A stretch of 64,000 bases of DNA from Hordeum vulgare subsp. vulgare (Eukaryota; Streptophyta; Magnoliopsida; Poales; Poaceae): NCBI RefSeq assembly GCF_904849725.1, contig NC_058521.1:430732676-430796675 (forward strand), read 5' to 3'. Under the pieces are notes generated by a model. The model saw nothing but the letters and a program-made list of their open reading frames with translations. It did not search any database and had not been told where the DNA came from. Below, piece by piece: positions 47,186 to 57,710 of this stretch (the first letter of the stretch is position 1; each line of letters starts with the position of its first letter). A program made the position numbers and the translations under genes.

Positions 47186-48119
47186 GCGTGGATCTCCGTG
47201 CTCCCCTGCGTGGACGCGGAGAACCCGACGAAAGCCTGCTCCTTGACATAGCCCGCCAGATCGACGGGCGTGGACAAAACAAAGAGAACAATCAACGGAT
47301 AAGTCTGCTAACACCTATCAGATACTCCAACATAGTTTCACCAGTGCCGGCCACCCCGTATACCTCGGCGCACCAGCCACCTAATTACCATCTTGATTGT
47401 GCGAGCAATTGTGGAACAAAGTAACGGGCCGGCTGGCTTGGGCTCCACGACTGTCAGTGCAGCTCGGTTGGCGGCGCCGCTGACCTCCAGACAAGCGGCA
47501 CGCGACCCTCACGGTCCCGGGCGAGCCGCTCCTGTGCGCCGCCGCGGAGCTTCTCCAGCCGCGGCGCGTCGCTCTGGTGCATCACGAACACCTTGAGCAC
47601 GTTGAACAGTGCACCCGCCACCCACATCACGCTCCCGCACAGGGTAATCCACCTCTCGCTCTCGCCTGGCAGGGTGGGCTCACCGCGGCGGTGGAGGACG
47701 GCCGCGACGAGGAAGAGCAGGTTGCCGAGGAGGACGTGGACCTGCACGCTGGACTGAAGCAGCTGCGCGCGGCCGTCGGCGCGCTCGTACATTTGGCACG
47801 AGCTGAGCACCGAGCCCAGGATCCAGAGCACCGCGCTGGAGAGTAGGGCGTCGGCCGCGCGCCTCTCTAACCTGTCGCCCTGCTCCACCATCAACACGAA
47901 AATGCAGCAGTCGGTCAGTTGAAGCGATCGCCGGGCTCATCGGTGATTGTGGTTGTCGACGGTGCACACTCACTCACCTTGGAGAAGAGCTGCAGTGCGA
48001 GGCCGACGATGGCGAGGACGCAGCCGGCGGCGTGGAGCGCGGGGGCGAGGAGCTCGATGAGGCCGAGCTGGGGGTCGAACCGGGCGAGGCCCACGTGACA
48101 GTCCACGCCGGCAAGGTGC

Positions 48120-48440
48120 TGTTGGCTTTTGAACGTGCGTATGCAGCTGTACAGGCGTGCCTACGCGATTCTTGCTTCGGCCGGCTACTTGACGGAACTT
48201 GCGTAACTAGCGACACGAATAAAACTGATCGATGGATTTGATGGCTAAAGGCTCGTGTCGTGCCTTTGCTTTGTATTGCTTTTCGTTTTTCTGGTGTTAC
48301 AATCAACATCCCTAGGGTGTCTTTTATACACGTCCACAAGGGACTATGGAAATAGACTAGGACTAGGAATCCTAATACTACTAGGACTCGGTTTGGCTTT
48401 CTTTCCTAATCCTAAAGAAACTACATGATTAACTTCTACA
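48120..48440 (-). repeat. 3' LTR of the 321-bp-LTR Copia
   Basis: Reads TGTAGAAGTTAATCATG to AGCCAACA on the minus strand. It contains the stop codon of the polyprotein. Confidence 0.9.
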
Positions 48441-48788
48441 TTCACCTCCTTAATCTTGTTGCTTGACTTCACTTCTTGCACTCCGACTTTCCTCCTCATC
48501 TCGATGAACTTCTGTCGACCGAGGGACTTGGTGAAAATATCGGCAAGTTGGTCTCTCGTGTTCACATGTTGAACCTCGATCAACCCTTCTTCAATGCACT
48601 CCCGGATGTGGTGGAACCGGGTATCTATGTGCTTGTTCCTTTCGTGATGAACCGGATTTTTGCACAATGAGATTGCAGCTTGGTTATCAATCTTCAATGA
48701 CACCTTCTGCACCTCCCGCTTTGCAAGAATAGCTAGGAGTCTTCTTAGCCAAACTGCTTGACAAGCCGCCGTGCTTGCCGCTATGTAC

Positions 48789-50607
48789 TGTTGGGGAACG
48801 TCGCATGGGAAACAAAAATTTTCCTACGCGCACGAAGACCTATCATGGTGATGTCCATCTACGAGAGGGGATGAGTGATCTACGTACCCTTGTAGATCGT
48901 ACAACAGAAGCGTTAGTGAACGCGGTTGATGTAGTGGAACGTCCTCACGTCCCTCGATCCGCCCCGCGAACAATCCCGCGATCAGTCCCACGATCTAGTA
49001 CCGAACGGACGACACCTCCGCGTTCAGCACACGTACAGCTCGACGATGATCTCGGCCTTCTTGATCCAGCAAGAGAGACGGAGAGGTAGAAGAGTTCTTC
49101 GGAAGCATGACGGCGCTCCGGAGGTTGGTGATGACCTTGTCTCAACAGGGCTCCGCTGGAGCTCCGCAGAAACGCGATCTAGAGGAAAAACCGTGGAGGT
49201 ATGTGGTCGGGCTGCCGTGGAAAAGTCGTCTCAAATCAGCCCTAAAACCTCCGTATATATAGGTGGGAGGGAGGGGACCTTGCCTTGGGGCTCAAGGAGC
49301 CCCAAGGGGGTCGGCCGAGTCCAAGGGGGGAGTACTCCCCCCCCCAAACCGAGTTGGACTTGGTTTGGTGGGAGGGAGTCCCCCTTCCTTCCCACCTCCT
49401 CCTTTTTTTTTCTTTCCTTTTGATTTTCTTCTTCTTGGCGCATAGAGCCCTTTTGGGCTATCCCACCAGCCAACTAAGGGCTGGTGTGCCACCCTCAAGG
49501 CCTATGGGCTTCCCCGGGGTGGGTTGCCCCCCGGTGAACTCCCGGAACCCATTCGTCATTCCCGGTACATTCCCGGTAACTCCAAAAACCTTCCGGTAAT
49601 CAAATGAGGTCATCCTATATATCAATCTTCGTTTCCCGACTATTCCGGAAACCCTCGTGACGTCCGTGATCTCATCCGGGACTTCGAACAACATTCGGTA
49701 ATCAACCATATAACTCAAATACGCATAAAACAACGTCGAACCTTAAGTGTGCAGACCCTGCGGGTTCGAGAACTATGTAGACATGATCCGAGAGACTCCT
49801 CGGTCAATATCCAATAGCGGGACCTGGATGTCCATATTGGATCCTACATATTCTACGAAGATCTTATCGTTTGAACCTCAGTGCCAAGGATTCATATAAT
49901 CCCGTATGTCATTCCCTTTGTCCTTCGGTATGTTACTTGCCCGAGATTCGATCGTCAGTATCCGTATACCTATTTCAATCTCGTTTACCGGCAAGTCTAT
50001 TTACTCGTTCCGTAATACAAGATCCCGCAACTTACACTAAGTTACATTGCTTGCAAGGCTTGTGTGTGATGTTGTATTACCGAGTGGGCCCCGAGATACC
50101 TCTCCGTCACACGGAGTGATAAATCCCAGTCTTGATCCATACCAACTCAACTAACACCTTCGGAGATACCTGTAGAGCATCTTTATAGTCACCCAGTTAC
50201 GTTGCGACGTTTGATACACACAAAGCATTCCTCCGGTGTCAGTGAGTTATATGATCTCATGGTCATAGGAATAAATACTTGACACGCAGAAAACAGTAGC
50301 AACAAAATGACACGATCAACATGCTACGTCTATTAGTTTGGGTCTAGTCCATCACGTGATTCTCCTAATGACGTGATCCAGTTATCAAGCAACAACACTT
50401 TGTTCATAATCAGAAGACACTGACTATCTTTGATCAACTAGCTAGCCAACTAGAGGCTTGCTAGGGACGGTGTTTTGTCTATGTATCCACACATGTAAAT
50501 GAATCTTTATTCAATACAATTATAGCATGGATAATAAACGATTATCTTGATACAGGAATTATAATAATAACTATATTTATTATTGCCTCTAGGGCATAAT
50601 TCCAACA
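48789..50607 (-). repeat. 3' LTR of the Angela-type element
   Basis: 1819 bp, + strand TGTTGGGGAACGTCGCATGG to ATTCCAACA. Short ORFs inside it are not genes. Confidence 0.93.
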
Positions 50608-50748
50608 GTCTCCCACTTGCACTAGAGTCAATAATCTAGCCCTCACATCACCATGTGAATTACATTGTAATAAATCTAACACCCATACAGTTCTGGTGTT
50701 GATCATGCTTTGGCCGTGGAAGAGGTTTAGTCAGCGGGTCCGCTACAT

Positions 50749-53700
50749 TCAGACCGTGTGCACTTTGCATATATTCACGTCCTCTCCCTCGACGTAGTCG
50801 CGGATGAGGTTGAAGCGTCGTTTGATGTGTCTGGTCTTCTTGTGAAACCGTGGTTCCTTTGCTAAGGCAATGGCACCAATGCTGTCACAGAACAAGGTTA
50901 TTGGATTCAGTGCGCTTGGCACCACTCCAAGATCCGTCATGAACTGCTTCATCCAGACACCCTCCTTAGCCTCCTCCGAGGCAGCCATGTACTCTGCTTT
51001 ACATGTAGAATCTGCTATGACGCTTTGCTTGGAACTGCACCAGTTTACTGCACCCCCATTAAGAATAAATACGTATCCGGTTTGCGACTTAGAGTCGTCC
51101 GGATCTGTGTCAAAGCTTGCATCGACGTAACCTTTTACGGCGAGCTCTTCGTCACCTCCATACACGAGAAACATCTCCTTAGTCCTTTTCAGGTACTTCA
51201 GGATATTCTTGACCGCTGTCCAGTGATCCACTCCTGGATTACTCTGGAACCTACCTGCCATACTTATGGCCAGGCTAACATCTGGTCTAGTGCACAGCAT
51301 CGCATACATGATAGAACCTATGGCTGAAGCATAGGGGACGGAGCGCATATGCTCTCTATCTTCATCAGTTGCTGGGCACTGAGTCTTACTCAATCTCGTA
51401 CCTTGTAGAACTGGCAAGAACCCTTTCTTGGACTGTTCCATTTTGAACCTCTTCAAAACTTTATCAAGGTATGTGCTTTGTGAAAGTCCTATCAGGCGTT
51501 TTGATCTATCCCTATAGATCTTAATGCCTAGAATGTAAGTAGCTTCTCCTAGGTCCTTCATAGAGAAACTTTTATTCAAGTAATCCTTTATGCTCTCTAA
51601 AAACTCTACGTTGTTTCCAATCAGTAATATGTCATCCACATATAATATTAGAAACGCCACAGAGCTCCCACTCACTTTCTTGTAAATACAAGATTCTCCA
51701 ACCACTTGTATAAACCCAAATGCTTTGATCACCTCATCAAAGCGTTTGTTCCAACTCCGAGATGCTTGCACCAGTCCATAAATGGATCGCTGGAGTTTGC
51801 ACACCTTGTTAGCATTCTTAGGATCGACAAAACCTTCGGGTTGTATCATATACAACTCTTCCTTAAGGAAACCATTAAGGAACGCCGTTTTGACATCCAT
51901 CTGCCAGATTTCATAATCAAAAAATGCAGCTATTGCTAACATGATTCTGACGGACTTAAGCATCGCTACGGGTGAGAAGGTCTCATTGTAGTCAACTCCT
52001 TGAACTTGTGAAAAACCCTTTGCCACAAGTCGAGCTTTATAAACGGTCACATTGCCGTTAGCGTCCGTCTTCCTCTTAAAGATCCATTTGTTCTGAATAG
52101 CCTTGCGGCCCTCAGGTAGTACCTCCAAAGTCCACACTTTGTTCTCATACATGGATCCTATCTCGGATTTCATGGCTTCCAGCCATTTGTTGGAATCTGG
52201 GCCCACCATTGCTTCTTCATAATTTGTAGGTTCATTGTTGTCTAACAACATGACTGATAAGACGGGATTACCGTACCACTCTGGAGCAGCACGTGGTCTC
52301 GTCGACCTGCGTGGTTCGACAGAAACTTGAACTGGAGTTTCATGATCATCATCATTAACTTCCTCCTCAACCGGCGTCGCAATGACAGAGGTTTCCCCTT
52401 GCCCTGCGCCACCATCCAGAGGGATGAGAGGTTCGACAACCTCGTCAAGTTCTATCTTCCTCCCACTCAATTCTCTCGAGAGAAACTCCTTCTCGAGAAA
52501 AGCTCCGTTTTTAGCAACAAACACTTTGCCCTCGGATTTGAGATAGAAGGTGTACCCAACTGTCTCTTTTGGGTAACCTATGAAGACGCACCTTTCCGCT
52601 TTGGGTTCCAGCTTTTCAGGCTGAAGCTTTTTGACATAAGCATCACATCCCCAAACTTTAAGAAACGACAACTTTGGCCTTTTGCCATACCACAGTTCGT
52701 ATGGTGTCGTCTCAACGGATTTTGATGGTGCCCTATTTAAAGTGAATGCAGTTGTTTCTAATGCATAGCCCCAAAATGATAACGGCAAACTAGTAAGAGA
52801 CATCATAGATCGCACCATCTCTAATAGAGTACGATTACGACGTTCGGACACACCATTACGCTGTGGTGTTCCAGGCGGTGTTAACTGTGAAACAATTCCA
52901 CATTGTCTTAAGTGAGCACCAAACTCGAAACTCATATATTCACCCCCACGATCAGACCGTAGGAACTTGATCTTCTTGTTACGATGATTTTCCACTTCAC
53001 TCTGAAATTGCTTGAACTTTTCAAATGTTTTAGACTTGTGCTTCATCAAGTAGACATAACCATATCTACTCAAATCGTCAGTGAAGGTGAGAAAATAACG
53101 ATATTCGCCGCGTGCCTCCACGCTCATCGGACCACACACATCGGTATGTATGATTTCCAACAAGTCACTTGCATGCTCCATTGTTCCTGAGAACGGAGTC
53201 TTAGTCATCTTGCCCATGAGGCATGGCTCGCACGTGTCAAGTGAATCAAAGTCAAGTGACTCCAAAAGTCCATCAGCATGGAGTTTCTTCATGCGCTTTA
53301 CACCAATATGACCTAAGCGACAGTGCCACAAAAATATGGCGCTATCATTGTTAACTCTAACTCTTTTGGTCTCAATGTTATGTATATGCGTATCGTTATC
53401 AAGATTCAATATGAACAATCCTCTCACATTCGGTGCATGACCATAAAAGATGTTACTCATAGAAATAGAACAACCATTATTCTCTGACTTAAAAGAGTAA
53501 CCGTCTCGCAATAAACAAGATCCAGATATAATGTTCATGCTCAACGCAAGCACCAAATAACAATGATTTAAGTTCATCACTAATCCTGACGGTAACTGAA
53601 GTGACACTGTGCCGACGGCGATTGCATCAACCTTGGAACCATTTCCTACGCGCATCGTCACTTCATCTTTCGCCAGCCTTCGCCTATTCCGCAGTTCCTG

Positions 53701-54639
53701 TTTCGAGTTGCAAATATGAGCAACAGAACCGGTATCGAATACCCAGGCACTACTACGAGAGCCGGTTAAGTACACATCAATAACATGTATATCAAATATA
53801 CCTGATTTTTCTTTGCCCGCCTTCTTATCTGCCAGATACTTGGGGCAATTGCGCTTCCAGTGACCCATACCCTTCCAATAGAAACACTCCGTTTCCGGCT
53901 TAGGTCCAGCTTTGGGTTTCTTCGTCGGATTGGCAACAGGCTTGCCGCTCTTATTCGAATTGCCCTTCTTGCCTTTGCCGCTTCTCTTGAAACTAGTGGT
54001 CTTATTCACCATCAACACTTGATGCTCTTTACGGAGTTCAGACTCTGCGACTTTCAGCATCGCAAACAACTCGCCGGGAGACTTGTTCATCCCTTGCATG
54101 TTGTAGTTCAACACAAAGCCTTTATAGCTTGGCGGCAGTGATTGAAGGATTCTGTCAGTGATAGCTTCTTGGGGGAGTTCAATCCCCAGCTCAGCTAGAC
54201 GGTTTGAGTACCCAGACATTTTGAGCACATGTTCACTGACAGATGAGTTTTCCTCCATCTTGCAAGCATAGAATTTATCGGAGGTCTCATACCTCTCGCT
54301 CCGGGCGTTCTTCTGAAAGATAAACTCCAACTCCTGGAACATCTCAAATGCTCCATGACGCTCAAAGCGATGTTGAAGTCCCGGTTCTAAGCCATACAAG
54401 ACTGCACATTGAACTATTGAGTAGTCCTCCTTACGTGCTAACCAAGCGTTCTTAACATCCTGATCAGCCGTAGCGGGTGGTTCATCTCCTAACGCAGCAT
54501 TAAGGACATAATCCTTCTTCCCAGATTGTAAGATCAGCTTAAGATTACGAGCCCAGTCTACAAAGTTGTTTCCATCATCTTTCAACTTAGCTTTCTCTAG
54601 GAACGTATTAAAATTCAGGATGACTGTCGCGTGAGCCAT
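50749..54639 (-). CDS. Angela-type gag-pol polyprotein
   Basis: One 1296-codon frame from ATG 54639 (MAHATVILNFN). In order: gag capsid; zinc knuckle near residue 250 (CFYWKGMGHWKRNC, second Cys changed to Trp); protease AWVFDTGSVAHICN near residue 298; integrase with HCRLGHIG, CEPCLMGK, TFTDDLSRYGYVY and NGVSERRNRT; RT with ILYVDDILLIG near residue 1000; RNase H with CKAEYMAASEEAKEG near residue 1213. The frame stops at 50749 just after KVHTV; the next bases in another frame read NVADPLTKPLPRPKH, the usual C-terminus, so a one-base deletion removes about the last 20 residues. The product would package, copy and integrate element RNA. The near-intact state fits a recent insertion, but the knuckle change and C-terminal shift may impair it. 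Confidence 0.92.
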   Translation of the reverse strand: MAHATVILNFNTFLEKAKLKDDGNNFVDWARNLKLILQSGKKDYVLNAALGDEPPATADQDVKNAWLARKEDYSIVQCAVLYGLEPGLQHRFERHGAFEMFQELEFIFQKNARSERYETSDKFYACKMEENSSVSEHVLKMSGYSNRLAELGIELPQEAITDRILQSLPPSYKGFVLNYNMQGMNKSPGELFAMLKVAESELRKEHQVLMVNKTTSFKRSGKGKKGNSNKSGKPVANPTKKPKAGPKPETECFYWKGMGHWKRNCPKYLADKKAGKEKSGIFDIHVIDVYLTGSRSSAWVFDTGSVAHICNSKQELRNRRRLAKDEVTMRVGNGSKVDAIAVGTVSLQLPSGLVMNLNHCYLVLALSMNIISGSCLLRDGYSFKSENNGCSISMSNIFYGHAPNVRGLFILNLDNDTHIHNIETKRVRVNNDSAIFLWHCRLGHIGVKRMKKLHADGLLESLDFDSLDTCEPCLMGKMTKTPFSGTMEHASDLLEIIHTDVCGPMSVEARGEYRYFLTFTDDLSRYGYVYLMKHKSKTFEKFKQFQSEVENHRNKKIKFLRSDRGGEYMSFEFGAHLRQCGIVSQLTPPGTPQRNGVSERRNRTLLEMVRSMMSLTSLPLSFWGYALETTAFTLNRAPSKSVETTPYELWYGKRPKLSFLKVWGCDAYVKKLQPEKLEPKAERCVFIGYPKETVGYTFYLKSEGKVFVAKNGAFLEKEFLSRELSGRKIELDEVVEPLIPLDGGAGQGETSVIATPVEEEVNDDDHETPVQVSVEPRRSTRPRAAPEWYGNPVLSVMLLDNNEPTNYEEAMVGPDSNKWLEAMKSEIGSMYENKVWTLEVLPEGRKAIQNKWIFKRKTDANGNVTVYKARLVAKGFSQVQGVDYNETFSPVAMLKSVRIMLAIAAFFDYEIWQMDVKTAFLNGFLKEELYMIQPEGFVDPKNANKVCKLQRSIYGLVQASRSWNKRFDEVIKAFGFIQVVGESCIYKKVSGSSVAFLILYVDDILLIGNNVEFLESIKDYLNKSFSMKDLGEATYILGIKIYRDRSKRLIGLSQSTYLDKVLKRFKMEQSKKGFLPVLQGTRLSKTQCPATDEDREHMRSVPYASAIGSIMYAMLCTRPDVSLAISMAGRFQSNPGVDHWTAVKNILKYLKRTKEMFLVYGGDEELAVKGYVDASFDTDPDDSKSQTGYVFILNGGAVNWCSSKQSVIADSTCKAEYMAASEEAKEGVWMKQFMTDLGVVPSALNPITLFCDSIGAIALAKEPRFHKKTRHIKRRFNLIRDYVEGEDVNICKVHTV

Positions 54640-55892
54640 GATCTACAACACAAATATATTCAAAGTGGACTTAGACTATGTTCAAGATATTTAGAGTTTA
54701 ACTTAATCAAATTATCCGCTAAACTCCCACTCAAAAAGTACATCTCTCTAGTCATTTGAGTGGTTCATGATCCACTTACACTAGCTCAAGTCCGATCATC
54801 ACGTGAGTTGAGTATGGTTTCAGTTGTAAGCATCCCTATGCTAATCATATCATCTATATGATTCATGATCGACCTTTCGGTCTCATGTATTCCGAGGCCA
54901 TGTCTGCACATGCTAGGCTCGTCAAGCTTAACCCGAGTGTTCCGCGTGCGCAACTGTTTTGCACCCGTTGTATGTGAACGTTGAGTCTATCACACCCGAT
55001 CATCACGTGGTGTCTCGAAACGACGAACTGTAGCAACGGTGCACAGTCGGGGAGAACACAATTTCGTCTTGAAATTTTAGTGAGAGATCACCTCATAATG
55101 CTACCGTCGTTCTAAGAAAAATAAGGTGCATAATAGGATTAACATCACATGCAATTCATAAGTGACATGATATGGCCATCATCACGTGCTTCTTGATGTC
55201 CATCACCAAAGCACCGGCACGATCTTCTTGTCACCGGCACCACACCATGATCTCCATCAACGTGTTGCCCTCGGGGTTGTCGTGCTACTCATGCTATTAC
55301 TACTAAAGCTACATCCTAGCAAAATAGTAAACGCATCTGCAAGCACACACGTTAGTATAAAGACAACCCTATGGCTCCTGCCGGTTGCCGTACCATCGAC
55401 GTGCAAGTCGATATTTCTATTACAACATGATCATCTCATACATCCAATATATCACATCACATCATTGGCCATATCACATCACAAGCATACCCTGCAAAAA
55501 CAAGTTAGACGTCCTCTAATTTTGTTGTTGCATGTTTTACGTGGTGACCATGGGTATCTAGTAGCATCGCATCTTACTTACGCAAACACCACAACGGAGA
55601 TATATGAGTTGCTATTTAACCTCATCCAAGGACCTCCTCGGTCAAATCCGATTCAAGTAAAGTTGGAGAAACCGACACTTGCCAGTCATCTTTGAGCAAC
55701 GGAGTTACTCGTAACGATGAAACCAGTCTCTCGTAAGCGTACGAGTAATGTCGGTCCAAGCCGCTTCAATCCAACAATACCGCGGAATCAAGAAAAGACT
55801 AAGGAGGGCAGCAAAACGCACATCACCGCCCACAAAAACTTTTGTGTTCTACTCGAGAAGACATCTACGCATGAACCTAGCTCTGATACCAC
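54640..55892 (-). other. Leader region and primer-binding site of the Angela-type element
   Basis: 1.25-kb untranslated leader between the 5' LTR and gag, typical of BARE-like elements; it should hold packaging and dimerisation signals. The primer site TGGTATCAGAGCT lies at about 55879-55891. Open frames here lack protein features. Confidence 0.8.
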
Positions 55893-57710
55893 TTTTGGGG
55901 AACGTCGCATGGGAAACAAAAATTTTCCTACGCACACGAAGACCTATCATGGTGATGTCCATCTACGAGAGGGGATGAGTGATCTACGTACCCTTGTAGA
56001 TCGTACAGCAGAAGCGTTAGTGAACGCGGTTGATGTAGTGGAACGTCCTCACGTCCCTCGATCCGCCCCGCGAACAATCCCGCGATCAGTCCCACGATCT
56101 AGTACCGAACGGACGGCACCTCCGCGTTCAGCACACGTACAGCTCGACGATGATCTCGGCCTTCTTGATCCAGCAAGAGAGACGGAGAGGTAGAAGAGTT
56201 CTCCGGCAGCGTGATGGCGCTCCGGAGGTTGGTGATGACTTTGTCTCAGCAGGGCTCCGCCCGAGCTCCGCAGAAACGCGATCTAGAGGAAAAACCGTGG
56301 AGGTATGTGGTCGGGCTGCCGTGGAAAAGTCGTCTCAAATCAGCCCTAAAACCTCCGTATATATAGGTGGGAGGGAGGGGACCTTGCCTTGGGGCTCAAG
56401 GAGCCCCAAGGGGGTCGGCCGATTCCAAGGGGGGAGGACTTCCCCCCCAAACCGAGTTGGACTTGGTTTGGTGGGAGGGAGTCCCCCTTCCTTCCCACCT
56501 CCTCCTTTTTTTTCTTTCCTTTTGATTTTCTTCTTCTTGGCGCATAGAGCCCTTTTGGGCTGTCCCACCAGCCCACTAAGGGCTGGTGTGCCACCCTCAA
56601 GGCCTATGGGCTTCCCCGGGGTGGGTTGCCCCCCCGGTGAACTCCCGGAACCCATTCGTCATTCCCGGTACATTCTCGGTAACTCCGAAAACCTTCCGGT
56701 AATCAAATGAGGTCATCCTATATATCAATCTTCGTTTCCGGACTATTCCGGAAACCCTCGTGACGTCCGTGATCTCATCCGGGACTCCGAACAACATTCG
56801 GTAATCAACCATATAACTCAAATACGCATAAAACAACGTCGAACCTTAAGTGTGCAGACCCTGCGGGTTCGAGAACTATGTAGACATGATCCGAGAGACT
56901 CCTCGGTCAATATCCAATAGCGGGACCTGGATGTCCATATTGGATCCTACATATTCTACGAAGATCTTATCATTTGAACCTCAGTGCCAAGGATTCATAT
57001 AATCCCGTATGTCATTCCCATTGTCCTCCGGTATGTTACTTGCCCGAGATTCGGTCGTCAGTATCCGTATACCTATTTCAATCTCGTTTACCGGCAAGTC
57101 TCTTTACTCGTTCCCTAATACAAGATCCCGCAACTTACACTAAGTTACATTGCTTGCAAGGCTTGTGTGTGATGTTGTATTACCGAGTGGGCCCCGAGAT
57201 ACCTCTCCGTCACACGGAGTGACAAATCCCAGTCTTGATCCATACCAACTCAACTAACACCTTTGGAGATACCTGTAGAGCATCTTTATAGTCACCCAGT
57301 TACGTTGCGACGTTTGATACACATAAAGCATTCCTCCGGTGTCAGTGAGTTATATGATCTCATGGTCATAGGAATAAATACTTGACACGCAGAAAACAGT
57401 AGCAACAAAATGACACGATCAACATGCTACGTCTATTAGTTTGGGTCTAGTCCATCACGTGATTCTCCTAATGACGTGATCCAGTTATCAAGCAACAACA
57501 CTTTGTTCATAATCAGAAGACACTGACTATCTTTGATCAACTGGCTAGCCAACTAGAGGCTTGCTAGGGACGGTGTTTTGTCTATGTATCGACACATGTA
57601 AATGAGTCTTTATTCAATACAATTATAGCATGGATAATAAACGATTATCTTGATACAGGAATTATAATAATAACTATATTTATTATTGCCTCTAGGGCAT
57701 AATTCCAACA
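55893..57710 (-). repeat. 5' LTR of the Angela-type element
   Basis: 1818 bp, very similar to 48789-50607. Its inner edge reads TTTTGGGGAACG instead of TGTTGGGGAACG, a single-base change next to the primer site. Confidence 0.93.

Larger units (their letters stand above)
34676..47304 (-). pseudogene. L-type (legume) lectin domain fragment, split by a Copia element
   Basis: Coding pieces are about 47304-47186 and 35021-34676, separated by the Copia element at 35027-47185. Joining them through one GCGTG copy keeps a single frame. The first piece has the conserved lectin C-terminal strands (PVDLAGYVKEQ, AFVGFSASTQGST), leading across the junction into IEWWSFST. A long Pro/Ala-rich linker (SPPSPVPSKPPPVVPV) follows, then a stop near 34676. 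In lectin receptor kinases this domain is extracellular and followed by a membrane helix and kinase, neither of which is seen. The N-terminal two thirds of the lectin domain, with the sugar- and metal-binding residues, is also absent. A captured or truncated gene piece rather than a working gene; the neighbouring membrane protein gene lies about 150 bp upstream once transposons are removed. Confidence 0.65.
48789..57710 (-). mobile_element. Angela/BARE/WIS-type Copia element, 8.9 kb, nearly intact
   Basis: LTRs 48789-50607 and 55893-57710; perfect 5-bp duplications TGTAC at 48784-48788 and 57711-57715. On the minus strand the LTR starts TGTTGGAATTATGCCCTAGA, the signature of this family. Primer site and purine tract (CAAGTGGGAGAC) are in place. 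It is the youngest insertion of this nest because it interrupts the 321-bp-LTR Copia. Confidence 0.95.

Noticed and set aside
48775..49599. Several overlapping ORFs at 48775-49599 and again at 55717-56710
   Set aside because: They repeat because they lie in the two Angela LTRs; frames are not conserved as proteins.
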